Shown piece by piece: positions 40,022-49,680 of a stretch of DNA of 64,000 nt. This DNA is from Sphingomonas phyllosphaerae FA2 (lineage in GTDB: Bacteria > Pseudomonadota > Alphaproteobacteria > Sphingomonadales > Sphingomonadaceae). The DNA is taken from contig NZ_KE386571.1 in assembly GCF_000427645.1 (NCBI RefSeq), forward strand, positions 3,598,737 to 3,662,736, given 5' to 3'. The notes under the pieces were generated by a model that saw nothing but the letters and a program-made list of their open reading frames with translations, did no database searches and was not told where the DNA came from. Each line of letters opens with the position of its first letter. Position 1 is the stretch's first letter. Made by a program: the position numbers and the translations under genes.

Positions 40022-42436
40022 TTAAAGGTCGGGCAGCACCTGATCGGCAACGCCCCAGCCCTTCAGCGAGCGCCCGTTGGCGCGCGCGATCAACGCCTCT
40101 GCCTCGCCGACATGCCAGTGCGCTGCGCTGTCGAGATCGCGCAATTCGGTCCACGACACGGGTGCCGCGACCGGGGCACCGGCGCGCGCGCGGGCGGCAT
40201 AGGGCATGATCGCGGTCGCGCCGCGCTGGTTGCGCAGATAATCGATGAAGATCCGCCCCTTGCGTTTGGCCTTGCTCATCACCGCCACGAACCGCTCGGG
40301 ATCGGCATGCGCCAACGCGCGCGCGAAGCGCTCGGCGAAGTCGCGCACCGCTGGCCATTCCGCCTTGGGGGTGAGCGGCACGACGACATGCACCCCCTTG
40401 CCCCCCGACAGCAGCGGGAAGCTGACCAGCCCGAGTTCGGCGAGCTGTTCCTTCAGGTGCACGGCGGCGCGCTTGGTTTCCTCGAAGCCGAGCCCTTCGT
40501 CGGGGTCGAGGTCGAACACCATCCGGTCGGGCCGTTCGAGCGCATCGACGCGCGATCCCCAGCCGTGGAATTCGATCGTCCCCATTTGCACGCACGCGAC
40601 CAGCCCGTCGGCATCCTCGACATACAAATAGTTCTCGGTGCTGCCGTCCTTCTCGCGGATCGGCACCTGATGCACGGTATCGCCGAACGATCCCGCGTCG
40701 TGCTTCTGGAAAAAGCATTGCCGGGCACGGCCTTGCGGGCAGCGCACCAGACTGATCGGCCGATGCCCGGCCCAAGGGAGCATGATGCCCGCGACCGCGG
40801 CGTAATAATCCGCCAACTGCCCCTTGGTGATCTTGCCCTCCGGGAAGATCACGCGGTCGCGATTGGTGACCTTGATCCGCGACTCGACCTTGGGTGTGGG
40901 GGCGGGCGCTTCGGCGACCACTTCCGCCGCCGGCTTGTCGCCGCGCAGCCCGATGAAGCTCGAATGGCGCAGCACGCCGTCGGGCGTGGTCTCGGCAAAG
41001 GCCACCTCGGCGACCAACTCGGGCTTCACCCAGTGCGCGCCCTTCACGGCGGCGCGCGGCGCATCCACCGTCGCGGTCTTGCGCGCCAGTCGGTCGAGCC
41101 GCGTCCGCAGATCGTCGATCGTCGCCGCATCGAACCCGGTGCCGACCTTGCCGGCATAGCGCAGCGTATCGCCGTCATGCACCCCCAGCAGCAACGACCG
41201 CAGCCCGCGCGACTTGGTGGAGGGCAGCCAGCCGACGATCACGAACTCCTGCCGCCGGATGCACTTGATCTTCAGCCACGACTGGGTGCGTCGCCCGCGA
41301 TACGGCGCGTCCGCCCGCTTGGAGACGACTCCCTCATAACCCTCCCGGCACATCGTCTCGAACAATTGCTCGCCGGACCCGACGATATGTTCGGAAAAGC
41401 GCAGCCGCTCCTCTCCGTCGCCGACCAGCGCGCGCAGCCGCTCCTTGCGCGCGACATTGGGCTGGTCGCGCAGATTCTCGCCATCCAGTTCGAGCAGGTC
41501 GAACGCAAACAGCGTCATCGCACCGCCCGCGCCGATCGCATCCTTCAGCGTCGAGAAATCGGGTTTCCCATCCTTGAACGCGACGATCTCGCCATCGATC
41601 AGCGCGGTCGTCGCGGGCAGCGCGGCGGCGGCTTCGGCGATGCCGGGGAATTTGTCGCTCCAGTCGAGCCCGCTGCGGGTGAAAACCTTCGCCTTGCCGC
41701 CCCCGACCGCGACCAACGCGCGATAGCCGTCGTATTTTACCTCATGTATCCACTCCGCGCCGGTCGGAACGTGATCCACGAGCGTACAGAGCTGCGGCGG
41801 TTCGTAGTCCGGCGCCTTGGCCGAATTGCGCTTCCGGGCCGCCTTCGTCTGGGTCGGGCCGCGCTTCCCTTCGGCGATCTCCTGCATCGTCCGCCCGGTC
41901 GCGACACTGGTCAGCGCCGTCTCCACCAGCGTGTCGGTGCCCCCGGCCTGGGCATCCTCGATCTTGCGTAACAGCCAGTTTTCGCGGCGTTCCTTGCCAC
42001 GCGGCCGCAACCGGATCAGCAGCCACTCGCCCTTCATCCGCTCGCCATCGAGGATGAAGTGGAGGTGCCCCTTGTCGATGTCGGCGGCGCTCTTGCCCTT
42101 GACCGGCGACCACGTCCCGCGGTCCCACAACATCACCGTCCCGCCGCCATATTCGCCCGCCGGGATCGTCCCCTCAAACGTCTGATAAGAAAGCGGATGA
42201 TCCTCTGTCCGCACCGCGAGCCGCTTCTCGTTCGGGTCGAGGCTGGGGCCGCGTGTCACCGCCCAGCTCTTCAGGACGCCATCGACCTCCAGTCTGAAAT
42301 CCCAATGCAGGCGGGTAGCGTCATGTTTTTGAACGATGAAGCTGTTGCCCTTGCCCGGCGCGAGCGTCCCGGCCGGCTCTGCGGTCTTCGCGAAATCGCG
42401 CTTCGCATTATAGGAGGCGAGCGGATCGGTGGTCAC
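40022..42436 (-). CDS. ligD: Multifunctional NHEJ DNA ligase D
   Basis: 804 residues covering all three LigD activities. N-terminal 3'-phosphoesterase (about 1-190, HDATRLHWDFRLEVDG and EGTIPAGEYGGGTVML); ATP-dependent ligase (about 210-500) with the nucleotidyl Lys in EVKYDGYRALV; C-terminal polymerase/primase (about 520-800) with the DLDPDEGLGFEE metal-binding acids. Order PE-Lig-Pol as in Pseudomonas LigD. GTG 42436 follows GGGAGAG. It works with Ku, encoded 27 bp upstream on the same strand, to repair double-strand breaks. Confidence 0.95.
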   Translation of the reverse strand: MTTDPLASYNAKRDFAKTAEPAGTLAPGKGNSFIVQKHDATRLHWDFRLEVDGVLKSWAVTRGPSLDPNEKRLAVRTEDHPLSYQTFEGTIPAGEYGGGTVMLWDRGTWSPVKGKSAADIDKGHLHFILDGERMKGEWLLIRLRPRGKERRENWLLRKIEDAQAGGTDTLVETALTSVATGRTMQEIAEGKRGPTQTKAARKRNSAKAPDYEPPQLCTLVDHVPTGAEWIHEVKYDGYRALVAVGGGKAKVFTRSGLDWSDKFPGIAEAAAALPATTALIDGEIVAFKDGKPDFSTLKDAIGAGGAMTLFAFDLLELDGENLRDQPNVARKERLRALVGDGEERLRFSEHIVGSGEQLFETMCREGYEGVVSKRADAPYRGRRTQSWLKIKCIRRQEFVIVGWLPSTKSRGLRSLLLGVHDGDTLRYAGKVGTGFDAATIDDLRTRLDRLARKTATVDAPRAAVKGAHWVKPELVAEVAFAETTPDGVLRHSSFIGLRGDKPAAEVVAEAPAPTPKVESRIKVTNRDRVIFPEGKITKGQLADYYAAVAGIMLPWAGHRPISLVRCPQGRARQCFFQKHDAGSFGDTVHQVPIREKDGSTENYLYVEDADGLVACVQMGTIEFHGWGSRVDALERPDRMVFDLDPDEGLGFEETKRAAVHLKEQLAELGLVSFPLLSGGKGVHVVVPLTPKAEWPAVRDFAERFARALAHADPERFVAVMSKAKRKGRIFIDYLRNQRGATAIMPYAARARAGAPVAAPVSWTELRDLDSAAHWHVGEAEALIARANGRSLKGWGVADQVLPDL

Positions 42437-42463
42437 GCGGCTCTCCCACTACGGCTATGACGT

Positions 42464-43327
42464 TCAAGCACGTTTTTTCGCTGCGGGCTTGCGGGCGGCA
42501 GGTTTGCGCGCCGGAGTCGTCTTCTCCGCGGTGCCGCCTTTGCCTTCCATCGACTTCTTGAGCGCCGCCATCAGGTCGACGACGTTCGACCCCGAGCGAG
42601 CGCCATCATCGCCCTTGTCCTCGATGATCTTGCGGCCCTTCGCCTTGCGCTTCCGCTCGATAAGGTCCTTGAGCGCGTCGACGTAGCGATCGTGGAACTC
42701 GGCTGGGTCGAACGCGGCGGCCTTCTTCTCGATCAGCGCCTCCGCGAGATCGAGCAACTCGGAGTCGGGCTTGTCGTCGGGAATGTCACGGAAATACCCT
42801 TGCGCCCGGTGCACTTCGTCGGCGTAGCGCAAGGTTTCTAGGATCATGCCTCGCCCGCATGGCTTCAGGCTGACGACATATTCGCGACCGCGCATCGCAA
42901 GTTGCCCAAGGCCGACCTTTTTCGTCCGGCGCAACGCCTCGCGCAGCACGATGAACGCTTCCTCGGCGAGATCGTCGGCGGGGACGACGAAATAGGGCTT
43001 CTCGTAATACAGCACGTCGATCTCGTGCGCGTCGACGAACTGCGTCAGCTCCAGCGTCTTCTTCGACTCGAGCTTCACCGCGTCGATTTCGTCCTGCTCA
43101 AGAAGAACATACTCGCCCTTCTCGATCTCGAAGCCCTTCATGATCTCGTCGGTGTCGACCGGGCCGACGCCGGGCGCGACCTTCTCATATTTGATCCGCT
43201 GCCCGCTCGGTTCATGGATCTGGTGAAACGCGACCTGCGCGCCGGACTTCGTGGCGGAGTAGATTTCGACCGGGATCGACACCAGCGCCAACCGGATCTG
43301 CCCCTGCCAATATGCACGCGCCGCCAT
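42464..43327 (-). CDS. ku: Ku protein of bacterial NHEJ
   Basis: 287-residue homodimer-forming DNA-end-binding protein. Ku core (about 1-230) begins MAARAYWQGQIRLALVSIPV, with LVSIPVEIYSATK and VLYYEKPYFVVPADDLAEEA. The C-terminus has a Lys/Ala/Pro-rich tail (PARKPAARKPAAKKRA), which in bacterial Ku aids DNA binding and ligase recruitment. ATG 43327 follows GAGAGGCTGAT. Upstream partner of ligD; a two-gene NHEJ operon. Confidence 0.95.
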   Translation of the reverse strand: MAARAYWQGQIRLALVSIPVEIYSATKSGAQVAFHQIHEPSGQRIKYEKVAPGVGPVDTDEIMKGFEIEKGEYVLLEQDEIDAVKLESKKTLELTQFVDAHEIDVLYYEKPYFVVPADDLAEEAFIVLREALRRTKKVGLGQLAMRGREYVVSLKPCGRGMILETLRYADEVHRAQGYFRDIPDDKPDSELLDLAEALIEKKAAAFDPAEFHDRYVDALKDLIERKRKAKGRKIIEDKGDDGARSGSNVVDLMAALKKSMEGKGGTAEKTTPARKPAARKPAAKKRA

Positions 43328-43456
43328 CGGATCAGCCTCTCGTTGCGAAGGCGATTCAATCGCCGGGCGAGCGCACGGTTCCGCGGGTTGATCTGTGTCT
43401 AGGTGGTGGCGACGACGATGATGACCTTTCGATCCGTTGGCGGTAAGAGCGCCGGC

Positions 43457-44038
43457 ATGGCCGAAGATCCCTTCTCCTTGTTCGATCGCTGGTTCGCCGA
43501 GGCGCGCGAGAGCGAGCCGAACGACCCCAATGCGATGGCGCTGGCGACCGCCGACGCGCGCGGACGCCCGTCGGTGCGGATGGTGCTGCTCAAGGGTCAC
43601 GGGCCGGACGGGTTCGTCTTTTACACCAATCGCGGCAGCCGCAAGGCTGGCGATCTCTCCGCCAATTCGCAGGCGGCGTTGCTTTTTCACTGGAAGTCGC
43701 TGCGTCGGCAGGTCCGGATCGAGGGCGCGGTGTCTCACGCCAGTGACGAAGAGAGCGACGCCTATTTCGCGACCCGTGGGCGCGACTCGCAGCTGGGCGC
43801 ATGGGCGTCGGAGCAATCGCGCCCGCTCGACCACCGCACGACGTTCGAGGCGCGTTTCGAGGAGATGAAGGCTCGCTTCGACGGGCAGGACGTGCCGCGC
43901 CCGGCCAATTGGGGCGGGTATCGCGTGACCCCCGATCATTTCGAGTTCTGGCACGATCGCGCGCATCGCCTGCACGAACGGCGCGTGTTCACCCCCGACG
44001 TACAGGGCGGATGGACCAAAGGATTGCTGTTCCCGTGA
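43457..44038 (+). CDS. pdxH: Pyridoxamine 5'-phosphate oxidase
   Basis: FMN enzyme that oxidises pyridoxine or pyridoxamine phosphate to pyridoxal phosphate. 193 residues; FMN and substrate segments include RGRPSVRMVLLKGHGPDGFV and FYTNRGSRKAGDL. The C-terminal signature RPANWGGYRVTPDHFEFWHD and the terminal HERRVFTPDVQGGWTKGLLF are present. ATG 43457 (MAEDPFSLFDRWF) matches family N-termini; upstream in-frame starts at 43403 are less likely. Its stop overlaps the metal exporter start. Confidence 0.94.
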   Translation: MAEDPFSLFDRWFAEARESEPNDPNAMALATADARGRPSVRMVLLKGHGPDGFVFYTNRGSRKAGDLSANSQAALLFHWKSLRRQVRIEGAVSHASDEESDAYFATRGRDSQLGAWASEQSRPLDHRTTFEARFEEMKARFDGQDVPRPANWGGYRVTPDHFEFWHDRAHRLHERRVFTPDVQGGWTKGLLFP

Positions 44039-44982
44039 CCCGCGACGAACGCCGCCGCATCATCCCGCTTGCGATGCGCGCCGCGCTGGCGAGCGTGGCA
44101 ATGGCCTGCACCTTGCTGATCGTGAAGGCCTATGCCGCGTGGCATACCGGATCGATCGCGATGCTGGGCAGCCTTGCGGACACCGGCCTCGACCTGCTCG
44201 CCAGCCTCGTCACCTTGTATGGCGTCAAGCTCGCCGCCGAGCCCGCGGACCACGACCATCGCTTCGGCCACGGCAAGGCGGAAGCGCTGGCCGCGTTGTT
44301 CCAGGTCGTGCTCATCACCGCCTCGGCGATCGGGATCGCGGTACAGGCGATCCGCCGCTTTTCGGATCCGGTCGCCAACGAAGACGCCGGGCTGGGGATC
44401 GGCGTGTCGGTCGCTGCGATCGTCGCGACCTTCGTGCTGCTTGCCTATCAGCGCAGCATCATCCGGAAGACCGGCTCGATCGCGATCATGGCCGACAACG
44501 TCCACTACCAGTCGGACATGCTGCTCAACGTCGCGGTGATCGCGGCGCTGGTGCTCGATCAATATGTCGGCATTTCCGGCGCCGATCCCGTCTTCGGGAT
44601 CGCGATCGCGGTGTGGCTGGCATGGGGTGCCTTTCAGGCGTCGAGCCAGGCGATCGACATGCTGATGGACAAGGAATGGCCCGAGGCGCAGCGCGCGGCC
44701 TTCATGGAGGTCGCCGCGCGCCAGCCGGGCATTCGCGGTATCCACGATTTCCGCACGCGCCGCGCGGGCAGCCACGAATTCGCGCAATTCCACATGGAGG
44801 TGGATGCGGCGCTATCGGTGCGTGACGCGCATGACATCGTCGAGCGCGTCGAACGCGCGCTGCGCGACACCTTCCCGCGCGTCGAGACGCTGATCCATCT
44901 CGATCCAGAGGGGCATGTCGATACCGACAATCCTTTGGTCGAAGCGGATGTGACGCCGCACTGGTTCTCTAAGCGTCTGTAG
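44035..44982 (+). CDS. Cation diffusion facilitator, FieF-like metal exporter
   Basis: 315 residues, about six membrane helices and a cytoplasmic C-terminal domain. Metal-binding residues fit FieF: Asp49 and Asp53 in helix 2 (SLADTGLDLLAS), and His157 and Asp161 in helix 5 (NVHYQSDMLLN). HDHRFGHGKAEA, between the second and third helices, is also typical. The C-terminal domain has DFRTRRAGSHEFAQFHMEVD. Expected to export Fe(II) or Zn(II) with proton antiport. GTG 44035 overlaps the pdxH stop. Confidence 0.92.
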   Translation: MTRDERRRIIPLAMRAALASVAMACTLLIVKAYAAWHTGSIAMLGSLADTGLDLLASLVTLYGVKLAAEPADHDHRFGHGKAEALAALFQVVLITASAIGIAVQAIRRFSDPVANEDAGLGIGVSVAAIVATFVLLAYQRSIIRKTGSIAIMADNVHYQSDMLLNVAVIAALVLDQYVGISGADPVFGIAIAVWLAWGAFQASSQAIDMLMDKEWPEAQRAAFMEVAARQPGIRGIHDFRTRRAGSHEFAQFHMEVDAALSVRDAHDIVERVERALRDTFPRVETLIHLDPEGHVDTDNPLVEADVTPHWFSKRL

Positions 44983-44992
44983 GCGTAAGACA

Positions 44993-45787
44993 TTGCGCAT
45001 TCCGTTCACGCAGGTCGATGCCTTTGCCGCGCGGCCCTTCGAGGGCAATCCGGCGGCGGTGATGCCGTTGCCGGCTTGGCTCGACGATGCGACGCTGCTG
45101 CGGATCGCGCAGGAGAACAACCTGTCGGAAACCGCCTTTCTGGTGGCAGACGCCAGCGGGGTGGCGGACTTCGAACTGCGCTGGTTCACGCCCGCGGCCG
45201 AGATCGCGCTGTGCGGCCACGCGACGCTCGCCGCAGGGCATGTCGTGCTCGCGTCCGATCCGGATCGCGAAGTGGTACGCTTCCGCACGCGGCTCTCGGG
45301 TGTGCTGGAGGTCGCGCGCGAGGGCGCTGGCTACGCGCTGGCGCTACCTTCGCTCGCTCCGGTGCCGCGCGACTTGCCCGGTGTGGTGGCCGCGTTGCGC
45401 GTCGAGGCAGTGGAGACGCTGTGGCATGATGGCGGCTATGCGGTCGCAGTACTGGCGGACGAAGCGGCGGTGCGGGGCTGCTCGCCGGATCAGGCCGCGC
45501 TTGCTGCGCAGGGGCGATGGCTGGTGATCGTCACCGCGCCCGGGGATACCAGCGATATCGTCACGCGCGCCTTCACGCCGGCCTTCGGCATTCCCGAGGA
45601 CCCCGTCACCGGGAGCGCGCACGCAGTTATCGCGCCTTATTGGGCCAAACGGCTGGGGCGGGAGCGTTTCTCCGCCTATCAGGCGAGCGCGCGCGGCGGC
45701 CGGATCGGTTGTCACGTCGTGGAGGATCGGGTCGTGCTGAGCGGGACGTGCGTGACGACGATCGAGGGCAGCTTCCTGCTGCCTTGA
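44993..45787 (+). CDS. PhzF-family isomerase/epimerase-like protein
   Basis: 264 residues of the PhzF fold, related to diaminopimelate epimerase. The catalytic acid Glu is in NNLSETAFLV (N-terminal half), followed by LCGHATLAAGHV. The second half has GIPEDPVTGSAHAVIAP. TTG 44993 follows AGGCGTAAG and matches family N-termini (RIPFTQVDAFAARPFEGNPA). Substrate unknown; PhzF proteins are not tied to phenazine synthesis in most genomes. It lies 10 bp after the metal exporter, probably co-transcribed with it and pdxH. Confidence 0.9.
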   Translation: MRIPFTQVDAFAARPFEGNPAAVMPLPAWLDDATLLRIAQENNLSETAFLVADASGVADFELRWFTPAAEIALCGHATLAAGHVVLASDPDREVVRFRTRLSGVLEVAREGAGYALALPSLAPVPRDLPGVVAALRVEAVETLWHDGGYAVAVLADEAAVRGCSPDQAALAAQGRWLVIVTAPGDTSDIVTRAFTPAFGIPEDPVTGSAHAVIAPYWAKRLGRERFSAYQASARGGRIGCHVVEDRVVLSGTCVTTIEGSFLLP

Positions 45788-45790
45788 TCG

Positions 45791-46480
45791 TCAGATCAGT
45801 CCCTTGGCGCGCAGGCTGACCTGGCCGTTCAGCCCGACGATCAGATGATCATGAACCGCGATATCGAGCGGTTTGCCCGCCGCGATGATCGCGCGCGTAA
45901 TGTCTATATCGGCGCGGCTCGGCGAGGGATCGCCCGACGGATGGTTGTGCACGAGGATCAGCGCCGCCGAGCCGAAATCGAGCGCGCGCTTGATGACCTC
46001 ACGTACATGGACCGCCGCTTGATCGATCGTGCCGTGCGCCATCACCTCGTCGCGAACGAGCATGTTGCGCGTATTCAGATGCAGCACGCGGAACCGTTCG
46101 ACCATGTCGTGCGCCATATCGGCATGAAGATAATCGGACAGCGCCTGCCAGTTCGACAGCACCGGTGCTTCCCGCGTGCGCGTGCGGACCAGCCGGATCG
46201 CGGTGGCGTGCGCGATTCGAATCGCGGCCACGCTGGTGTCGCCCATCCCCGAGATCCGCGCCAGCGGCGCCGGCTCGGCGGTGAGGACGCCAGGCAACCC
46301 GCCAAATTCGCGCAACAATTCCTTGGCGAGCGGCTTGGTATCCTGCCGGGGGATCGCCAGCGCGAGCAGATATTCGAGCAGTTCATGGTCGAGCAGCCCG
46401 TCGGGATCGGCGAGCAGTCGCGCGCGCAGCCGGGCGCGGTGCCCCTTTGCGTCCAGCGCGCGCGTCTCGTCGTCGGCCAT
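45791..46480 (-). CDS. radC: RadC-family JAB/MPN protein
   Basis: 229 residues: N-terminal helix-hairpin-helix part (about 10-90, LLDHELLEYLLALAIPRQDT and ARISGMGD) and a C-terminal JAMM metalloprotease-like domain with LILVHNHPSGDPSPSRADID, which supplies the HxH and Ser/Asp metal-binding motif. Historically linked to DNA repair but its role is unproven. ATG 46480 was chosen; an upstream reading frame is a high-GC extension. Convergent with the PhzF gene, with only 3 bp between stops. Confidence 0.9.
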   Translation of the reverse strand: MADDETRALDAKGHRARLRARLLADPDGLLDHELLEYLLALAIPRQDTKPLAKELLREFGGLPGVLTAEPAPLARISGMGDTSVAAIRIAHATAIRLVRTRTREAPVLSNWQALSDYLHADMAHDMVERFRVLHLNTRNMLVRDEVMAHGTIDQAAVHVREVIKRALDFGSAALILVHNHPSGDPSPSRADIDITRAIIAAGKPLDIAVHDHLIVGLNGQVSLRAKGLI

Positions 46481-46590
46481 GTGCGCCGGGGTAGGTCGGT
46501 TCGCCGCGCCGCGCAATTGCGCGGCCCGCGCGCGCTGCCCTATGACGGCGACACCATGAGCGAGGCAGGCCAGCAACCGACAGGGCGCGC

Positions 46591-49500
46591 GTGAGCGACG
46601 CAGGCCGGCGCATCGCGATGGCGGTATCGGTGCTGGCGTTCGCGGCCGCCGGCGGATTATGGCTGTCGCGCGTGCCGATCGCAACGCGGGTGATCGACAA
46701 GGAACTGGCCGCAAAGGGCGTCCCCGCGCGCTACCACATCGCCGATCTGGGGCTTGGGCGGCAACGATTGACCAATGTGGTCATCGGCGATCCGGCGCGG
46801 CCCGATCTGGTCGCCGACTGGGTCGAGACGCAGACCGACCTGACCCTTTCGGGGCCGAAGCTGGTGGCGGTGCGCGCCGGGCATGTGCGCGTGGCGGCGC
46901 GGCTGCGCGACGGCAAATTGTCGCTGGGTTCGATCGATCGGCTGCTGCCGGCATCGTCGGGCGGACCGGTGGCACTGCCTGCGCTCGACGTCGACGTAGC
47001 CGATGCGCGCATCGCGCTCGACTCGCCTTACGGCGCAGCGGCGTTGCGGTTGAGCGGTCGGGGACGGCTCAACGACGGCTTTCGCGGGCGGCTGGTCGCC
47101 ACCGCGCCGCTTCTGTCGGTGGCGGGGTGCCGCGTCGGTGCGCTTCGGGCCGACGTGGCGCTTCGGGTCACCGCGACCGCACCGCGCTTTGCCGGGCCAG
47201 CGCGCGCTGGTGCGGTCGTCTGCGATGGCGTGATGGCACAGTCGGTGGCCGGTGACCTCGATCTCGGCCTGTCCCCGCAATTCGACCGCTGGTTCGGGCG
47301 GACGCAGGTTACCGCGGCGCGCGTTCGGACGGCCCCGGCGACCCTCCGCAACGTCAACCTCGCGACACGCTTTCGCGGCGATGCCGATCGCACCACCGGA
47401 GTCGCGACCGCGATGGTGGACGGGGTGCAGTCCGCCGCGGCGAGCAGCGGAGCCACCGACTGGCATGGTCAATGGCGAATGACGAACGGCCGCGCGACGC
47501 TGGCGGGCCGGCTCGTCGCTCAGCATGTCGCACTCGCTGCCGACGAGCAGCGCCGGATCGCGATGCTGGGCGACGGTGCGGCGGGTCTGCCGGTCGCACC
47601 GTTGCTGGCGGGGGCGGCCCGCGATGCGGCGCGCGCCAGCCGGGACATGCAGGTCGCCGCCGAACTCGCGCTGGCGACGGGCGAGCAAACGTTGCTCACG
47701 ATCGAGCGGGCGACGATGACGGCGGCGAGCGGCGCGCGGGCGGCGCTGGATGGCGGCGCGGTGACGATCGGGCATCCGGCGGGGGTGCAACTCGCCGGGC
47801 AGATGACGATCGGCGGCGGCGGGCTCCCCACCGCGACGGTGCGCCTTGCACAAGCTGCGCCGGGGGCGGCGATCAGCGGAACGGCGCAGATCGCGCCCTA
47901 CGCTCGCGACGGTGCGGCCCTGACGCTGTCGCCGGTACGCTTTACGACCGGCGGGCAGGGCGCAACGCGGATCACGACCGAGGCGACGCTCAGCGGCCCA
48001 CTGGCGGGTGGCCGTATCGAGCGGCTGCAAATGCCCATCGCGGCATTGTGGGACCGGCGCGGAAGATTGACGGTCAATCCGGCGTGTACGCCGGTGGGCT
48101 TCGGGCGGCTGGCGATTTCCAGTCTTGTCCTGGCGGGTGGCGCGCTGCGGTTCTGCCCAACCGGCGCGGCATTGGTCGAGATCGCCGGCGGCAGCGTGCG
48201 TGGCGGGGCGCGGCTCGGCGCGACGCGTCTCGCCGGGACGCTCGGCGGATCGGCCTTTGCGCTCGACGTCGGGGGCGCGGCGCTGGGGCTCGCGGATCGT
48301 CGCTTCGTGCTTCGTGACGTCGCGACGACGATCGGAACGACCCGGATCGCGGCAACGCAGTTGGTGGGTCAGGTCACCGGCGGGGGGGCGCAGGGCACGT
48401 TTACCGGCGCCGGCGGTCAGGTCGGGACGGTGCCGCTGTTGATGAGCGCGGGCGAGGGCAAGTGGCGATTCGATGGCCGTCGGCTGGTGCTCGACGGCAC
48501 GCTGCGCGTCGCCGACACGGCCACGTCGCCGCGCTTTCAGCCGATGGCAGCACGCGACATCGCCTTCGTGCTCGATGGCGGGACGATCCGTGCGACCGGG
48601 CAGCTGGTCGAGCCGACCACGAGCACGCCAGTCGCACAACTGGCGATCGACCACCGGCTGTCGAGCGGCAGCGGCAAGGCGATCCTGACGGTGCCGGGGA
48701 TCACCTTCGCCAAGGGTTTTCAGCCCGAATTGCTCACGCGCCTCACCTTCGGGGTAATCGCCGATGTCGCGGGGACGATGCACGGACAGGGCGAGATTCG
48801 TTGGACGCCGCAGGGTGTTGGCAGCACCGGCACCTTCTCGACCGATGCGATGAACCTCGCCGCCGCCTTTGGGCCGGTCACCGGACTGGCGGGAACGATC
48901 CGCTTCACCGATCTGCTCGGGTTGGTAAGCGCCCCCGATCAGGTCGCGACCGTTACCTCGATCAATCCCGGCATCGCGGTCACCGACGGGCGGATCGTCT
49001 ACCGTTTGCTCCCTGACCTGAAGGTGCAGGTCGACACCGCGCGCTGGCCGTTCGCGGGCGGCACGTTGACGCTCGATCCGACCCTGCTTGATTTCGGCTC
49101 GGACGCCGAACGCCGCATGACCTTTCGCGTCGACGGGATGGATGCCGGCAAGTTCCTACAACAATTCGACTTCTCGAACCTCAACGCTACCGGCACCTTC
49201 GACGGCGTGCTGCCGATGATCTTCGATCAGCAGGGCGGCCGGATCGCCGACGGGCGGCTGACCGCGCGTTCCGGCGGCGGGTCGATCGCCTATCTGGGCG
49301 AGCTGACCGAGAAGGATCTCGGCTTCTGGGGCAATCTCGCCTTCCAGTCGCTGCGCTCGCTGACCTATCGCAGCCTCGACGTGCAGATGAACGGGCCGCT
49401 CGCGGGCGAGATGGTGACCGGGGTCAGCTTCACCGGGATCAAGCAGGGCACGGGCGCGAAGAGCAATTTCCTGCTCCGCCGGCTGACCCGGCTGCCGATC

Positions 49501-49680
49501 CGCTTCAACATCACGATCCGCGCCCCCTTCCGCGGGCTGATCGATTCGGCGGCGAGCTTCTACGACCCGCAGCGGCTGGTGAAGCGCAACCTGCAAGCCT
49601 TGATCGACGAGCAGAACCGGAAAACGGGCGTTCAGCCGCCCGCAAGCGAGGCGCCTTTAAAGAGGGACATTGGGCCATGA
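46591..49680 (+). CDS. YdbH-type intermembrane phospholipid-transport protein (AsmA-like)
   Basis: 1029 residues. N-terminal membrane anchor (IAMAVSVLAFAAAGGLWLSR, about 9-28), then a long beta-rich periplasmic body of repeating Gly/Thr/Asp strands, and a C-terminal dicarboxylate-transport-type region (GVLPMIFDQQGGRIADGRLT, TYRSLDVQMNGPLAGEMVTG and the conserved LTRLPIRFNITIRAPFRGLI). In E. coli, YdbH bridges inner and outer membranes with YnbE and helps move phospholipids outward, redundantly with TamB and YhdP. The next two genes are YnbE- and YdbL-like, matching that set. GTG 46591. Confidence 0.85.
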   Translation: MSDAGRRIAMAVSVLAFAAAGGLWLSRVPIATRVIDKELAAKGVPARYHIADLGLGRQRLTNVVIGDPARPDLVADWVETQTDLTLSGPKLVAVRAGHVRVAARLRDGKLSLGSIDRLLPASSGGPVALPALDVDVADARIALDSPYGAAALRLSGRGRLNDGFRGRLVATAPLLSVAGCRVGALRADVALRVTATAPRFAGPARAGAVVCDGVMAQSVAGDLDLGLSPQFDRWFGRTQVTAARVRTAPATLRNVNLATRFRGDADRTTGVATAMVDGVQSAAASSGATDWHGQWRMTNGRATLAGRLVAQHVALAADEQRRIAMLGDGAAGLPVAPLLAGAARDAARASRDMQVAAELALATGEQTLLTIERATMTAASGARAALDGGAVTIGHPAGVQLAGQMTIGGGGLPTATVRLAQAAPGAAISGTAQIAPYARDGAALTLSPVRFTTGGQGATRITTEATLSGPLAGGRIERLQMPIAALWDRRGRLTVNPACTPVGFGRLAISSLVLAGGALRFCPTGAALVEIAGGSVRGGARLGATRLAGTLGGSAFALDVGGAALGLADRRFVLRDVATTIGTTRIAATQLVGQVTGGGAQGTFTGAGGQVGTVPLLMSAGEGKWRFDGRRLVLDGTLRVADTATSPRFQPMAARDIAFVLDGGTIRATGQLVEPTTSTPVAQLAIDHRLSSGSGKAILTVPGITFAKGFQPELLTRLTFGVIADVAGTMHGQGEIRWTPQGVGSTGTFSTDAMNLAAAFGPVTGLAGTIRFTDLLGLVSAPDQVATVTSINPGIAVTDGRIVYRLLPDLKVQVDTARWPFAGGTLTLDPTLLDFGSDAERRMTFRVDGMDAGKFLQQFDFSNLNATGTFDGVLPMIFDQQGGRIADGRLTARSGGGSIAYLGELTEKDLGFWGNLAFQSLRSLTYRSLDVQMNGPLAGEMVTGVSFTGIKQGTGAKSNFLLRRLTRLPIRFNITIRAPFRGLIDSAASFYDPQRLVKRNLQALIDEQNRKTGVQPPASEAPLKRDIGP

